Below are positions 27,420 through 36,392 of a DNA stretch of 64,000 bases, one piece after another. This DNA is from Idiomarina seosinensis_A (GTDB taxonomy: Bacteria > Pseudomonadota > Gammaproteobacteria > Enterobacterales > Alteromonadaceae). A program made the position numbers and the translations under genes. Position 1 is the stretch's first letter. The number at the start of each line of letters is the position of its first letter. Location of the stretch: positions 1,178,001-1,242,000 of the forward strand of contig NZ_CP085211.1 of NCBI RefSeq assembly GCF_044797955.1. Reading direction: 5' to 3'. The notes below the pieces were generated by a model. That model made no database searches, was not told the DNA's origin, and worked only from the letters and a program-made list of their open reading frames with translations.

Positions 27420-29096
27420 TTGGAAGCGCTCAATAACTTTTTACTCTGGATTGACCAATATTTAGGTTCGGCAGTCTATTTTCCGTTTTTACTGCTGGGG
27501 GTGGGTTTATTCTTCACTCTTTACCTGGGCTTTCCTCAAGTCCGGTACTTTAAGCACGCCTGGAAGGTATTAGGGGGTAAGTTTGATCGGAAAGGTACTC
27601 AGGGTGATACCAGTCACTTTCAGGCTTTATCGACGGCGCTCTCCGGGACCGTAGGTACGGGTAACATCGGTGGTGTTGCGTTAGCGATATTCCTCGGTGG
27701 ACCGGCGGCGATCTTCTGGATGTGGGTAACCGCATTTTTGGGTATGACAACCAAATTTGTTGAGGTTACCCTGTCGCATAAATACCGGGTTAAAACCGAA
27801 GACGGTACTATGGCCGGTGGTCCTATGTACTATATGGACCGGCGTCTGAACATGAAGTGGTTGGCGGTAATTTTTGCCATTGCAACCATTATCAGTTCCT
27901 TTGGTACCGGCAACATGCCGCAAATTAATAATATCGCTCAGTCGATGGAGCAGACGTTTCAGATTGAGCCCGTATTAACGGGTGCGGTGCTGTCAATCTT
28001 GCTGGCCATGGTGATCATCGGCGGCATAAAGCGTATTGCGGCGGTAACCTCTAAAATCGTTCCCATTATGGGCCTGCTGTATGTTATTGGCTCGCTGAGC
28101 GTTATTTTCTTTAATATCGATAACATCGGTGCCTCGTTCGGCTCGATCTTCACAAACGCCTTCTCTGGCTCGGCTGCGGCCGGCGGCTTCCTCGGGGCAA
28201 GCTTTGCGTATGCCTTTAACCGAGGTGTTAACCGTGGTTTGTTTTCGAACGAAGCAGGTCAGGGTTCGGCACCAATTGCCCACGCATCCGCGCGTGCTGA
28301 GGATCCTGTGTCGGAAGGTTTAGTATCGATTCTTGAACCATTTTTGGACACCATTTTAATTTGTACCCTAACCGGGCTGGTTATTCTGTCATCGGGAGTC
28401 TGGACTGAGAAGTTCGAAAATAACTTTGCCCGCAGCGACCTTGAGTTTGTTGTCGGCGATTATTCCGATAAAGAGTTGCCGGATCGCGAGGCACTGTACG
28501 CTTATCTTAACGACACCTCCGATAATGACGTTGAGCGGTACAACGGGGTCGTTCAGGTTATCGATGGTGAAGCACAGACAAATGGTCAGTTCACTATTTT
28601 GCATGCCCGTTCTGTTGCTGAAGACGTGCGCTTTATTGTGGCAGGAGAAGATGCCTACAACGGTTCAGTAACGATCAAAAATGGTCGCTTGATTAAGGAA
28701 GATATCGAGGTCATTGGTAAATCGCTGGTACACTCGGCAGCCTTAACGTCGCTGGCTTTTGCTAATGGTTACTTTGGTGATTACGGACAATACATTATTC
28801 CGATTACGCTGTTAATGTTTGCCTTCTCGACTGCTATTGCCTGGTCCTATTATGGTGACAGGGCAGTGGTTTATCTGGTTGGGCAAAAAGGTGTAATGCC
28901 GTACCGTATTCTGTATGTTGCCGGCTTTTTCTGGGCGTCTTTTGCCGATACGACATTAGTCTGGACAGCCTCAGCAGTTGCTATCGTCCTAATGACATTG
29001 CCGAACTTGCTGGGAATGTTGTTGTTGCATAGGGAAATGAAAGGTACCGTTAAGTCCTATTGGCATGACTTTAATAAAGAGCACAAGAAGAAATAA
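27420..29096 (+). CDS. Alanine/glycine:Na+ symporter (AGCS family) with a soluble insertion
   Basis: A 558-residue membrane carrier. AGCS hallmarks: FPQVRYFKHAW, GTVGTGNIGGVALAIFLGGP, GGPMYYMD, NRGLFSNEAGQGSAPIAHA. Most family members have about 450-490 residues; here about 90 extra, acidic, soluble residues (about 325-425, from WTEKFENNF to EVIGKSL) are set between membrane segments. TTG start at 27420 is supported by GGGGAG six bases upstream. It likely imports alanine or glycine with Na+. Confidence 0.9.
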   Translation: MEALNNFLLWIDQYLGSAVYFPFLLLGVGLFFTLYLGFPQVRYFKHAWKVLGGKFDRKGTQGDTSHFQALSTALSGTVGTGNIGGVALAIFLGGPAAIFWMWVTAFLGMTTKFVEVTLSHKYRVKTEDGTMAGGPMYYMDRRLNMKWLAVIFAIATIISSFGTGNMPQINNIAQSMEQTFQIEPVLTGAVLSILLAMVIIGGIKRIAAVTSKIVPIMGLLYVIGSLSVIFFNIDNIGASFGSIFTNAFSGSAAAGGFLGASFAYAFNRGVNRGLFSNEAGQGSAPIAHASARAEDPVSEGLVSILEPFLDTILICTLTGLVILSSGVWTEKFENNFARSDLEFVVGDYSDKELPDREALYAYLNDTSDNDVERYNGVVQVIDGEAQTNGQFTILHARSVAEDVRFIVAGEDAYNGSVTIKNGRLIKEDIEVIGKSLVHSAALTSLAFANGYFGDYGQYIIPITLLMFAFSTAIAWSYYGDRAVVYLVGQKGVMPYRILYVAGFFWASFADTTLVWTASAVAIVLMTLPNLLGMLLLHREMKGTVKSYWHDFNKEHKKK

Positions 29097-29121
29097 TTGC
29101 TGCAGTGGCAATTTATTCAGG

Positions 29122-29149
29122 CGACCGGTCTTTGTACCGGTCGTTTTTT
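29122..29149 (+). terminator. Rho-independent terminator after the AGCS symporter
   Basis: Stem CGACCGGT / ACCGGTCG with a 6-base loop followed by six T, about 25 bases after the stop codon. Confidence 0.88.
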
Positions 29150-29246
29150 ATTTACCGGTCCGTATGCTTGAAATTGCTGTTAAAAGCCTTATATTGCAAG
29201 CAGTAGAGACAGAATTCATGTTCAGTATCAACGGGAAATATCAGTT

Positions 29247-29576
29247 ATGGCTCTAGCCAAATGCCCATCATGTCATAAACGGATTTCATCGAAAGCCCGC
29301 GAATGCCCGCACTGTCAGTTTGTTTTTGCCGGCCAGTCAAAAGAAGATTTAGAGCGCGAATTTATTCGCCTGCAGCAGGAGAAGCGAGACCGGCTGCTGT
29401 CACGCTCGATGTTGGCCTTACTATTAGCGATTGCCGCTTTTATCTACTTGTTTATGCAGCAGCCTTTGCCTGACAGCTGGCAATATAATGTCGCTATCGG
29501 TGTGCTTATCGTCGGTTTGCTCTGGTTTATTATTAACCGGGTGCAAATGCTATTCCTGAAAAGAAAACGATCTTAG
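29247..29576 (+). CDS. Zinc-ribbon membrane protein
   Basis: A 109-residue protein. Residues 6-24 form a zinc ribbon with two CxxC knuckles (KCPSCHK and ECPHCQF), followed by a charged helix and two membrane segments (about 52-70 and 80-97), then a basic tail. Function unknown. It stands 9 bases before the yeaC-like gene and may be in the same operon. Confidence 0.8.
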   Translation: MALAKCPSCHKRISSKARECPHCQFVFAGQSKEDLEREFIRLQQEKRDRLLSRSMLALLLAIAAFIYLFMQQPLPDSWQYNVAIGVLIVGLLWFIINRVQMLFLKRKRS

Positions 29577-29585
29577 GACGGCCTC

Positions 29586-29882
29586 GTGCAATTTAATGAC
29601 CTCGTTAGTTCTATGAGCCGCGATACCTATGATCGCCTGGTTGTCGCTGTAGAAACCGGCCGTTGGCCTGACGGCAATAAGCTGACTGACGAACAGCGGG
29701 AGAACTCGCTGCAGCTAATCATGGCTTATCAGGCTAAATTCATTCCCTCAGAGCAGCATATGAGTATCGGCAAAAACGGTGAGCTGCTAATGAAAAGCAA
29801 GCGCGAGTTAAAGCAGCAATACGGCGAACAGGTTGAACAACCGATTGCCCGCTTTCCACTGAATGACGATGCGGCCAACTAA
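29586..29882 (+). CDS. yeaC: YeaC family protein (DUF1315)
   Basis: A 98-residue cytosolic protein with the DUF1315 core YDRLVVAVETGRWPDGNKLT followed by EQRENSLQLIMAYQ, closely like E. coli YeaC. Function unknown. GTG start at 29586, with GGAC upstream. In E. coli yeaC lies next to msrB; here msrB is 6 kb away and msrC is directly downstream, so the link to methionine sulfoxide repair is only suggestive. Confidence 0.88.
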   Translation: MQFNDLVSSMSRDTYDRLVVAVETGRWPDGNKLTDEQRENSLQLIMAYQAKFIPSEQHMSIGKNGELLMKSKRELKQQYGEQVEQPIARFPLNDDAAN

Positions 29883-29902
29883 TCAACAAGAGCACATAAT
29901 TG

Positions 29903-30376
29903 ATGAAAGATGTGAGTAATCTAAACAGCCTGGTACGCCAGTGTCAGGCGATCACCGAAGGCGAGCCCGACTTAATTGCTAACCTGGCTAATATAGCAGC
30001 TGTTGTTTTTAACGGTCTGGAGGACATCAACTGGGCTGGTTTTTACCTGGTTAAAGAGCAGGAAAAATTGGTTCTGGGCCCTTTTCAGGGAAAAGTAGCC
30101 TGTGTTCGTATTCCCTTCGGCCAGGGGGTTTGTGGCACCGCAGCAGCACAAAAACAACTTCAGCATATTGATGATGTACATCAGTTCAGCGGACACATTG
30201 CCTGTGACGCAGCGTCTAACAGCGAAGTGGTTGCGCCAATTATAGTCGACCAGCAAGTGGTCGCGGTACTGGACATTGACAGCCCCAGTACCGCCCGTTT
30301 TTCAGCCCAGGACGCAGAAATCATAGCGGCTATTGCCGATGTTTGCGCACAACTGGACTGGCATCAGTTAAGGTAA
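29903..30376 (+). CDS. msrC: Free methionine-R-sulfoxide reductase (fRMsr, GAF-type)
   Basis: A 157-residue GAF-fold enzyme that reduces free Met-R-sulfoxide. INWAGFYLVK, LGPFQGKVACVRIPFGQGVCGTA and EVVAPI are the family motifs, with the cysteines in KVACVRI and GVCGTAA that form the catalytic and resolving pair, plus IACDAASNSE. It precedes a small unknown gene, proQ and prc; the same neighbours occur in E. coli (prc, proQ, yebR). A TTG directly before the ATG is possible but not needed. Confidence 0.93.
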   Translation: MKDVSNLNSLVRQCQAITEGEPDLIANLANIAAVVFNGLEDINWAGFYLVKEQEKLVLGPFQGKVACVRIPFGQGVCGTAAAQKQLQHIDDVHQFSGHIACDAASNSEVVAPIIVDQQVVAVLDIDSPSTARFSAQDAEIIAAIADVCAQLDWHQLR

Positions 30377-30383
30377 CCCAGAT

Positions 30384-30674
30384 ATGGTCACTGAATTTGA
30401 TGTGCAATTGTATTTAGTCAGCCAGCAAGACACTTGGTTTTTTGATCATGAGTGTGAACTAGCTGCCGATAACATCAATGAAATGCTGCATTTAATTAAC
30501 CATTATCGCAGCGAATCTGATACTTTAGAGCAGTTAGAAGAAGCTGTGCGGCGCACCTTATTTGACTGGATTGAAGAGCCCGCATTAATAGATTTGGAAT
30601 TCGAAGAAATGGATGACTACGTCAAATCCGTTTTAAAAGCAGTTCGTGAACAGGAAGAAGATTGGAATGAATGA
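30384..30674 (+). CDS. Small acidic hypothetical protein
   Basis: A 96-residue, strongly acidic, helix-rich protein (EFDVQLYLVSQQDTWFFDHE at the start, many Asp/Glu). I recognise no family. It begins 7 bases after msrC and its last 8 bases overlap the proQ start, so it is translated as part of the msrC-proQ-prc unit. The overlap and good coding character make it a real gene. Confidence 0.75.
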   Translation: MVTEFDVQLYLVSQQDTWFFDHECELAADNINEMLHLINHYRSESDTLEQLEEAVRRTLFDWIEEPALIDLEFEEMDDYVKSVLKAVREQEEDWNE

Positions 30675-31332
30675 ACCGGCAAAGCTAACCAAAAGCAAAG
30701 ATGTTATCGCCTATTTAGCGGAACAGTTTCCTGCTTGTTTTTCTGTAAAGGGAGACGCAAAACCACTTAAAATCGGCATCTTTGACGATTTGGCAAAGCG
30801 CCTGGACGATGATCCCATGGTCAGTAAAACCCGCCTTCGTACAGCATTACGTCATTACACCAACAGTTGGCGTTATTTGCACAGCGTAAAACAAGGCAAA
30901 CAGCGTGTTGACCTGGACGGGAACGAAGTCGAGCCAGTGACTGAAGAGCATCAGCAACATGCAGAACAATCACTGCAGGAGTCAAAGGCGCGGGTGGCAG
31001 AAAAAAATAAAGCCCGTAAGCAAGAGCAAGCTGAAAAAGCACCGGAAACTGCTGAAAAACGGCAGCGTCGTGCAAGTCGGGCGAAAGTGCCGGCCAAAAG
31101 CAGTAAACCAACGGACAAAAAAGCGCGTACAAGCAATAACAAACCTGCGCCTAAGTTAAACGATGTGGAACTAACAGCTTTATCGGTTGGTCAACAAGTA
31201 CAAGTTAAAGCTGGCAATCAACCGATGCCGGCAATCGTAACCGAAATTGATAAAGACGATATTCAGGTACAGTTGAATAATGGCCTGAGTATGAAGGTTA
31301 AAATCGACAACGTTTTTGTCAAAGCGCAATAA
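30667..31332 (+). CDS. proQ: RNA chaperone ProQ
   Basis: A 221-residue ProQ/FinO protein that binds structured sRNAs and mRNA 3' ends. The N-terminal FinO domain spans about residues 8-115 (KDVIAYLAEQFPACFSVKGD, LKIGIFDDLAKRL, RTALRHYTNSWRYLHS). A basic, Ala/Lys-rich linker follows (about 116-165), and a C-terminal Tudor-like domain (about 170-221, VGQQVQVKAGNQPMPAIVTE). It is followed by prc 24 bases later, the same order as in E. coli, where ProQ affects Prc-related osmoregulation. Confidence 0.95.
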   Translation: MNEPAKLTKSKDVIAYLAEQFPACFSVKGDAKPLKIGIFDDLAKRLDDDPMVSKTRLRTALRHYTNSWRYLHSVKQGKQRVDLDGNEVEPVTEEHQQHAEQSLQESKARVAEKNKARKQEQAEKAPETAEKRQRRASRAKVPAKSSKPTDKKARTSNNKPAPKLNDVELTALSVGQQVQVKAGNQPMPAIVTEIDKDDIQVQLNNGLSMKVKIDNVFVKAQ

Positions 31333-31356
31333 GTCCAGAGTTGGTAGGAGTCGTCC

Positions 31357-33420
31357 ATGAAGTATCCGTTGCTTAAAAAAAGCGTACTGGCATTAATGCT
31401 GGTTTCGCCTGGCTTGCTGGCGATCCCTCCAGCTCACGACATTGAAGAATTACCGCAGTTAGAACAAGAAGACCATCATGATACGGCAGCTGAGCGAGCG
31501 GCCGCTTATTTTACTCGTTATCATTTTTCTCAGCCAACGCTGGATGATGCCCTGTCGAATAAAATTCATGAGCGTTATTTGCAGATGCTCGATTACAACA
31601 AAATGTTTTTATTAAAATCGGATGTGGCGCGCTCAGAAGAATACGCGTCATTATTTGATGACATGATTAACAGCGGCGAGCTGGATATTGCTTATGACCT
31701 GTATCAGACCAGTCTCAAGCGTCGTTTTCAACGTTATCAGTACGCTTTATCGTTGCTTGATGAAGAACAGCCAATGGACTTCACCCAGGAAGACGATAAA
31801 TATTATTACGACCGCGAAGACGCCGACTGGGCCGACACCGAAGCCGATCTGAACGAGCTTTGGCAGTCGCGGGTTAAATACGATGCTCTGAATTTAAAGC
31901 TGGCTGGTAAAGAATGGCCGGAAATTGTCGAAACTCTGGGTAAGCGTTATAACAGCGCATTAAATCGCTTAACCAACTCTAAGAGTGAGGATGTTTTCCA
32001 GACATTGCTGAATGCCTTTGCCCGCTCGGTCGAAGCTCACACCAGCTACTTATCACCGCAGAACTCTGAACGTTTTCGGCAGAATATGAACCTGGAGCTG
32101 GAAGGGATCGGTGCGGTACTGCAGTCCGAATACGATTACACGGTAATCCGTAGTCTGGTGCCCGGTGGGCCGGCAGCCAAAACCGATGAGTTGTCTCCGG
32201 AAGATAAAATTATCGCGGTAGGCCAGGGTTCTGCTGAAGATGGTGAAGACTTTGTCGACATCATTGGCATGCGGCTGGATGATGTGGTCGAGCTGATCAA
32301 AGGGCCGAAAGGTTCGACGGTGCGGTTACAGGTGTTAGAAGCCTCACAGGGTGCCGGTGGTACACCTAAAGTGGTCGAAATTACCCGTGACAAGGTCAAA
32401 CTTGAGGACCGCCAGGCCAAAGCCGAGGTTAAAGAACCAACCGAAGGTCCTTACCAGGGGCGCAAAATGGGTGTCATCGATATCCCTGGTTTTTATAATA
32501 ATTTGACCAGCGACGTGAAAGGCTTACTTGATGACTTAAAAAGCCAGGACGTTGAAGGGGTGATTGTTGACCTGCGTGGTAACGGTGGTGGTTCGTTAAG
32601 CGAAGCCATCAGTCTGACCGGACTGTTTATTGATGAAGGTCCGGTGGTGCAGGTCAGTGATGGTCGCGGTAAAGTCGACGTTAGCTCAGACCGCGACGGT
32701 AAAACCTACTACGATGGCCCGTTAACGGTCATGGTCGACCGCTACAGTGCTTCTGCGTCGGAAATTTTTGCTGCGGCAATGCAAGATTACGAGCGCGCCT
32801 TGATCATTGGTGAAAATACCTTCGGTAAAGGTACCGTGCAACAACACCGTGGATTGACCCGCCGCTTTGACTTTTACGATAAGCCCCTTGGCAGCGTGCA
32901 GTACACCATTGCGAAATTCTATCGGATTGACGGTGGCAGTACGCAGCTGCGAGGTGTCACGCCGGACATTACACTGCCGTCTTATATTGAGGCATCTGAG
33001 TGGGGCGAAAGCAAAGAAGAAAACGCCTTACCCTGGGATAGCGTCGAAAAGGCAGCCTATCGGCAACTCGACCGGGTGGATGAGTCCGAATTGAAAGCCT
33101 TACAGCAAGCGCTGAATGAGCGCATCGATCGGGATCCGGAGTTTGATTATATCTTCGATGAAATTGCCCGTATGCGCGAAGAAAAGGATAAGACCTGGGT
33201 TAGCCTGAATATCGAAGCGCGCAAGGCGCAGCAGGAAGAGCAGAAGGAAATTCGTCTGCAACGGATAAATGACCGGCTTAAACGAATGGGGCTTGAACCC
33301 GTCGAGTCGGTTGATGATGCCGAGGACGAGGTGCTGGAAGTTGACCCTTATCTTGAACAAGCCATGGCAGTGGCTTTCGAGTACATTGAAAAAGAGCAGT
33401 TAGCCGCGAATACTCGCTAA
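31357..33420 (+). CDS. prc: Tail-specific periplasmic protease Prc (Tsp)
   Basis: A 687-residue carboxyl-terminal processing protease, close to the 682 residues of E. coli Prc. Signal peptide at 1-22, N-terminal helical domain, PDZ domain at about 240-325 (EGIGAVLQSEYDYTVIRSLV onward), and the S41 catalytic domain with Ser in DRYSASASEIFAAAM and Lys in GENTFGKGTVQQ. A charged C-terminal domain follows (DUF3340-like). It degrades periplasmic proteins by their C-terminal tails and processes peptidoglycan enzymes and FtsI in E. coli. Confidence 0.96.
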   Translation: MKYPLLKKSVLALMLVSPGLLAIPPAHDIEELPQLEQEDHHDTAAERAAAYFTRYHFSQPTLDDALSNKIHERYLQMLDYNKMFLLKSDVARSEEYASLFDDMINSGELDIAYDLYQTSLKRRFQRYQYALSLLDEEQPMDFTQEDDKYYYDREDADWADTEADLNELWQSRVKYDALNLKLAGKEWPEIVETLGKRYNSALNRLTNSKSEDVFQTLLNAFARSVEAHTSYLSPQNSERFRQNMNLELEGIGAVLQSEYDYTVIRSLVPGGPAAKTDELSPEDKIIAVGQGSAEDGEDFVDIIGMRLDDVVELIKGPKGSTVRLQVLEASQGAGGTPKVVEITRDKVKLEDRQAKAEVKEPTEGPYQGRKMGVIDIPGFYNNLTSDVKGLLDDLKSQDVEGVIVDLRGNGGGSLSEAISLTGLFIDEGPVVQVSDGRGKVDVSSDRDGKTYYDGPLTVMVDRYSASASEIFAAAMQDYERALIIGENTFGKGTVQQHRGLTRRFDFYDKPLGSVQYTIAKFYRIDGGSTQLRGVTPDITLPSYIEASEWGESKEENALPWDSVEKAAYRQLDRVDESELKALQQALNERIDRDPEFDYIFDEIARMREEKDKTWVSLNIEARKAQQEEQKEIRLQRINDRLKRMGLEPVESVDDAEDEVLEVDPYLEQAMAVAFEYIEKEQLAANTR

Positions 33421-33441
33421 CTGCTGCAGCAAAAACTGTTC

Positions 33442-33470
33442 AAAAAACCGCCGGTTATGGCGGTTTTTTG
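33442..33470 (+). terminator. Rho-independent terminator after prc
   Basis: Stem AAAAAACCGCC / GGCGGTTTTTT with loop GGTTAT, 22 bases after the prc stop. Strong hairpin with a T run. Confidence 0.92.
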
Positions 33471-33540
33471 TTGTTTGCGTAGTAAACACCTTGATTTTAT
33501 GGTCAACTATCCCGTTATAAAAATTGACCTAAAACAAATA

Positions 33541-34923
33541 ATGAAAATAACAAATACAATATCCAGTCGCTGGTCAAGCCGCCTTTCATTTGTCCTTGCT
33601 TCAGCCGCCGCTGCTGTGGGGCTGGGCAACATTTGGAAGTTCCCTTACGTGATGGGTGAAAATGGCGGTGGCGCCTTCGTGCTCGTCTATTTACTCTGTA
33701 TTGCGTTTATCGGCCTGCCGATCATGATGGCAGAGGTCGTTATTGGCCGTCGCGGTCGCCATTCTCCCGGTTATGCCGCCAAAGCTGTCGCTGAAGAATC
33801 GAAAAAAAGCTCAGGCTGGCAGATTGCAGGGTGGCTTGGTATGTTAACCGGCTATCTTGTGCTGAGTTTTTATGCCGTTATAGCAGGTTGGGGACTGGCT
33901 TATGTTTTTAAGGCTGCAGAGGGCAGCTTTACCGGCGCCAGTGCCGCGCAGATCGGAGAGAAGTTTGGCGCACTATTAAGTTCGCCCGGGGAATTAACCC
34001 TGTGGCATACGCTAATTGTTGTCGCCACCGTTTCGGTGGTGGGTAACGGGGTAAAAAATGGCCTTGAACGGGCTGTCCAGTTTTTACTACCGGCTATGAT
34101 TTTACTGTTGATTGGCATTGCGATATACGCGGGCAATATCGGGGATTTCGGTGCTGCGGTGCGTTTTATGTTTGAGCCGGACTTTAATCAGCTGACGGTT
34201 AACGGGGTCATGATAGCCCTGGGGCATTCGTTTTTTACTCTGGGGCTGGCCTCCGGTGTTGTTATTATGTACGGCGCTTACTTGCCACGCGAAACCTCGA
34301 TAGTTCAGACCAGCCTCTGGATTGCGGTACTGGACACATTCGTCGCCTTGCTGGCTGGTTTAGCCATCTTTCCGTTGGTGTTTGGCTATGGCCTGACCCC
34401 GAGCGAAGGGGCAGGACTGATCTTCACCACCTTGCCTATTGCCTTTAGTGAAATGCCGGCAGGCGCTTTGGTCGGCACGGTATTTTTCACCATGCTGGTC
34501 ATCGCTGCGTTTACTTCAGCCATTGCGATGATTGAGTCCTCGGTTGCTTTTGTGGCAGAAAAATTTCGTGTCGGCCGTTGGCCGGCCACCCTAATATCGG
34601 GTTCGGTATTGTGGCTGCTGGGGCAGCTGACGGTCCATTCCTTTGCCGAAGCAAGCTGGACGCAACTGGGCTGGTCCTGGTTTGGCAAAAGCATAGCCAG
34701 TATTTTTGACTTAATTGACGTATTAACCTCCAGTTTCCTGCTACCGCTGGGCGGCTTGTTATTAGCCGTTCTGGCGGGTTGGGTGATGCAGCGGCAATAT
34801 TCCGAGGACGAGTTGGATTCGACCAAGGGTCTTTATGATATCTGGATCTTGTGTCTTAAATACGTAGCGCCCGTTGCTATTATCATTATCTTTTTACAGC
34901 TCATTGGTGTAATTAAACTTTAG
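33541..34923 (+). CDS. Neurotransmitter:sodium symporter family transporter (LeuT/SNF)
   Basis: A 460-residue Na+-dependent amino acid transporter with 11-12 membrane segments. The first segment has the NSS signature SAAAAVGLGNIWKFPYVMGE, followed by GGGAFVLVYLL, and GHSFFTLGLASGVVIMYGAY matches segment 6. ATG 33541 fits the family N-terminus; an in-frame ATG at 33499 is possible, and neither has a good ribosome site. The nhaC-type gene starts 11 bases later, so the two may be co-transcribed, with the antiporter helping to keep the Na+ gradient. Confidence 0.92.
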   Translation: MKITNTISSRWSSRLSFVLASAAAAVGLGNIWKFPYVMGENGGGAFVLVYLLCIAFIGLPIMMAEVVIGRRGRHSPGYAAKAVAEESKKSSGWQIAGWLGMLTGYLVLSFYAVIAGWGLAYVFKAAEGSFTGASAAQIGEKFGALLSSPGELTLWHTLIVVATVSVVGNGVKNGLERAVQFLLPAMILLLIGIAIYAGNIGDFGAAVRFMFEPDFNQLTVNGVMIALGHSFFTLGLASGVVIMYGAYLPRETSIVQTSLWIAVLDTFVALLAGLAIFPLVFGYGLTPSEGAGLIFTTLPIAFSEMPAGALVGTVFFTMLVIAAFTSAIAMIESSVAFVAEKFRVGRWPATLISGSVLWLLGQLTVHSFAEASWTQLGWSWFGKSIASIFDLIDVLTSSFLLPLGGLLLAVLAGWVMQRQYSEDELDSTKGLYDIWILCLKYVAPVAIIIIFLQLIGVIKL

Positions 34924-34934
34924 GTTTTAACAAC

Positions 34935-36389
34935 ATGACTCATACGACAAAACAGCCAACATTAACGCAAGCTCTCATCCCGCTATTTGCGTTAATTATT
35001 ATGCTGGGTTCTTCGGTCTACTTTTTTGGCGAAGACTCTTCTTATGGCCCTAATCAGATTGCTCTGTGGGTGGCAGCTGGTATTGCCATGCTGGTTGGCT
35101 TCCGTAATGGCTTTACCTGGGTGCAAATTGAAGAGGGTATCACCGAGGGAATTTCAGTAGCTCTGGGCGCTATGCTGATCATCCTTGCCGTTGGCTCCTT
35201 GATCGGCACCTGGCTACTGTCCGGTACTGTGCCGACACTCATTTATTTTGGTCTGGAACTACTTAACCCCAGTTTATTTTATGCCGCCAGCTGCATCATT
35301 TGTGGTGTCGTTGCGCTTTCGATAGGTAGCTCCTGGACCACTGCGGCCACTATTGGTGTGGCCCTAATGGGAGTGGCCTCGGGCATGGGGCTAGAACCTG
35401 CTATTGCAGCCGGTGCGATTGTTTCGGGTGCGTACTTTGGTGATAAAATGTCACCCTTATCTGACACCACTAACTTGGCTCCGGCGGTCAGCGGAACCGA
35501 CTTGTTTTCACACATCCGCTATATGAGTTACACCGCGGGTCCGGCATTTATCATCTCTGTGGTTATCTTTCTGTTCCTTGGGCTTAACGCGAAAACCGAG
35601 GTGAGCCTGGTGCGACTGGAGCAAATGCAACAACAGCTTGATGCCACCTTCAATATTGGCTGGGAAATGCTGGTTCCGCTGGCGATTCTTCTTTACCTGG
35701 CCGCGACCCGCCGACCAGCATTGCCGACAGTATTTTTCGGCGCCTTGCTGGGAGGTGTCTGGGCGCTGATTTTTCAGCCCGATATGGTTGCTCAAATGGC
35801 CGGTAATAGCTCGTTACTGGCAGGTATTAAAGTGGTCTGGCTGGCAATGTCGGACGGCACCTCCGTTAGTACCGGCAGCACCAATTTAGACTCGCTGCTC
35901 AGTGGCGGCGGCATGGTCAGCATGTTAAATACCGTATGGCTGATATTAAGTGCCATGACCTTTGGCGCGGTGATGGAAAAAGTAGGCCTGCTAAAGCGCT
36001 TTATCCAGGGCATGCTGACGGCGGCAAAAAGTGTTGGCTCATTAATAACCGGCACCATATTTACCTGTTTTGGAGCTAACGTACTGACTGCCGACCAGTA
36101 CATGGCGATTGTCTTACCCGGGCGCATGTTTAAAGAAGAATACGCCCGCCGTAATTTGGATCCGCGGGTTTTATCGCGGACTCTGGAAGACAGTGGTACC
36201 ATAACTTCTGCGTTAATCCCCTGGAATACATGCGGCGCCTACATGTTCAGCGTACTGGCCGTAAGCCCCTTTGAGTATGGCATTTATGCGTTTTTCAATT
36301 ATCTGACACCGATGATTGCCATCCTCTTTGCTTACACCGGCTGGACTATTTTATACCTTAAGCCGAAGCAACAAGTTCAACCTCAGTAA
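34935..36389 (+). CDS. nhaC: NhaC-family Na+/H+ antiporter
   Basis: A 484-residue inner-membrane antiporter with 11-13 membrane segments. Family marks: the GDKMSPLSDTTNLAPAVSG motif near residue 170, the repeat unit ending in ALIPWNTCGAYMF near 435, and GTFLLSGTVPT-like IGTWLLSGTVPT near 95. Exchanges Na+ for H+, or malate/lactate in some members. It stands between the NSS carrier and pepN with only 3 bases to the latter. Confidence 0.92.
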   Translation: MTHTTKQPTLTQALIPLFALIIMLGSSVYFFGEDSSYGPNQIALWVAAGIAMLVGFRNGFTWVQIEEGITEGISVALGAMLIILAVGSLIGTWLLSGTVPTLIYFGLELLNPSLFYAASCIICGVVALSIGSSWTTAATIGVALMGVASGMGLEPAIAAGAIVSGAYFGDKMSPLSDTTNLAPAVSGTDLFSHIRYMSYTAGPAFIISVVIFLFLGLNAKTEVSLVRLEQMQQQLDATFNIGWEMLVPLAILLYLAATRRPALPTVFFGALLGGVWALIFQPDMVAQMAGNSSLLAGIKVVWLAMSDGTSVSTGSTNLDSLLSGGGMVSMLNTVWLILSAMTFGAVMEKVGLLKRFIQGMLTAAKSVGSLITGTIFTCFGANVLTADQYMAIVLPGRMFKEEYARRNLDPRVLSRTLEDSGTITSALIPWNTCGAYMFSVLAVSPFEYGIYAFFNYLTPMIAILFAYTGWTILYLKPKQQVQPQ

Positions 36390-36392
36390 TGG

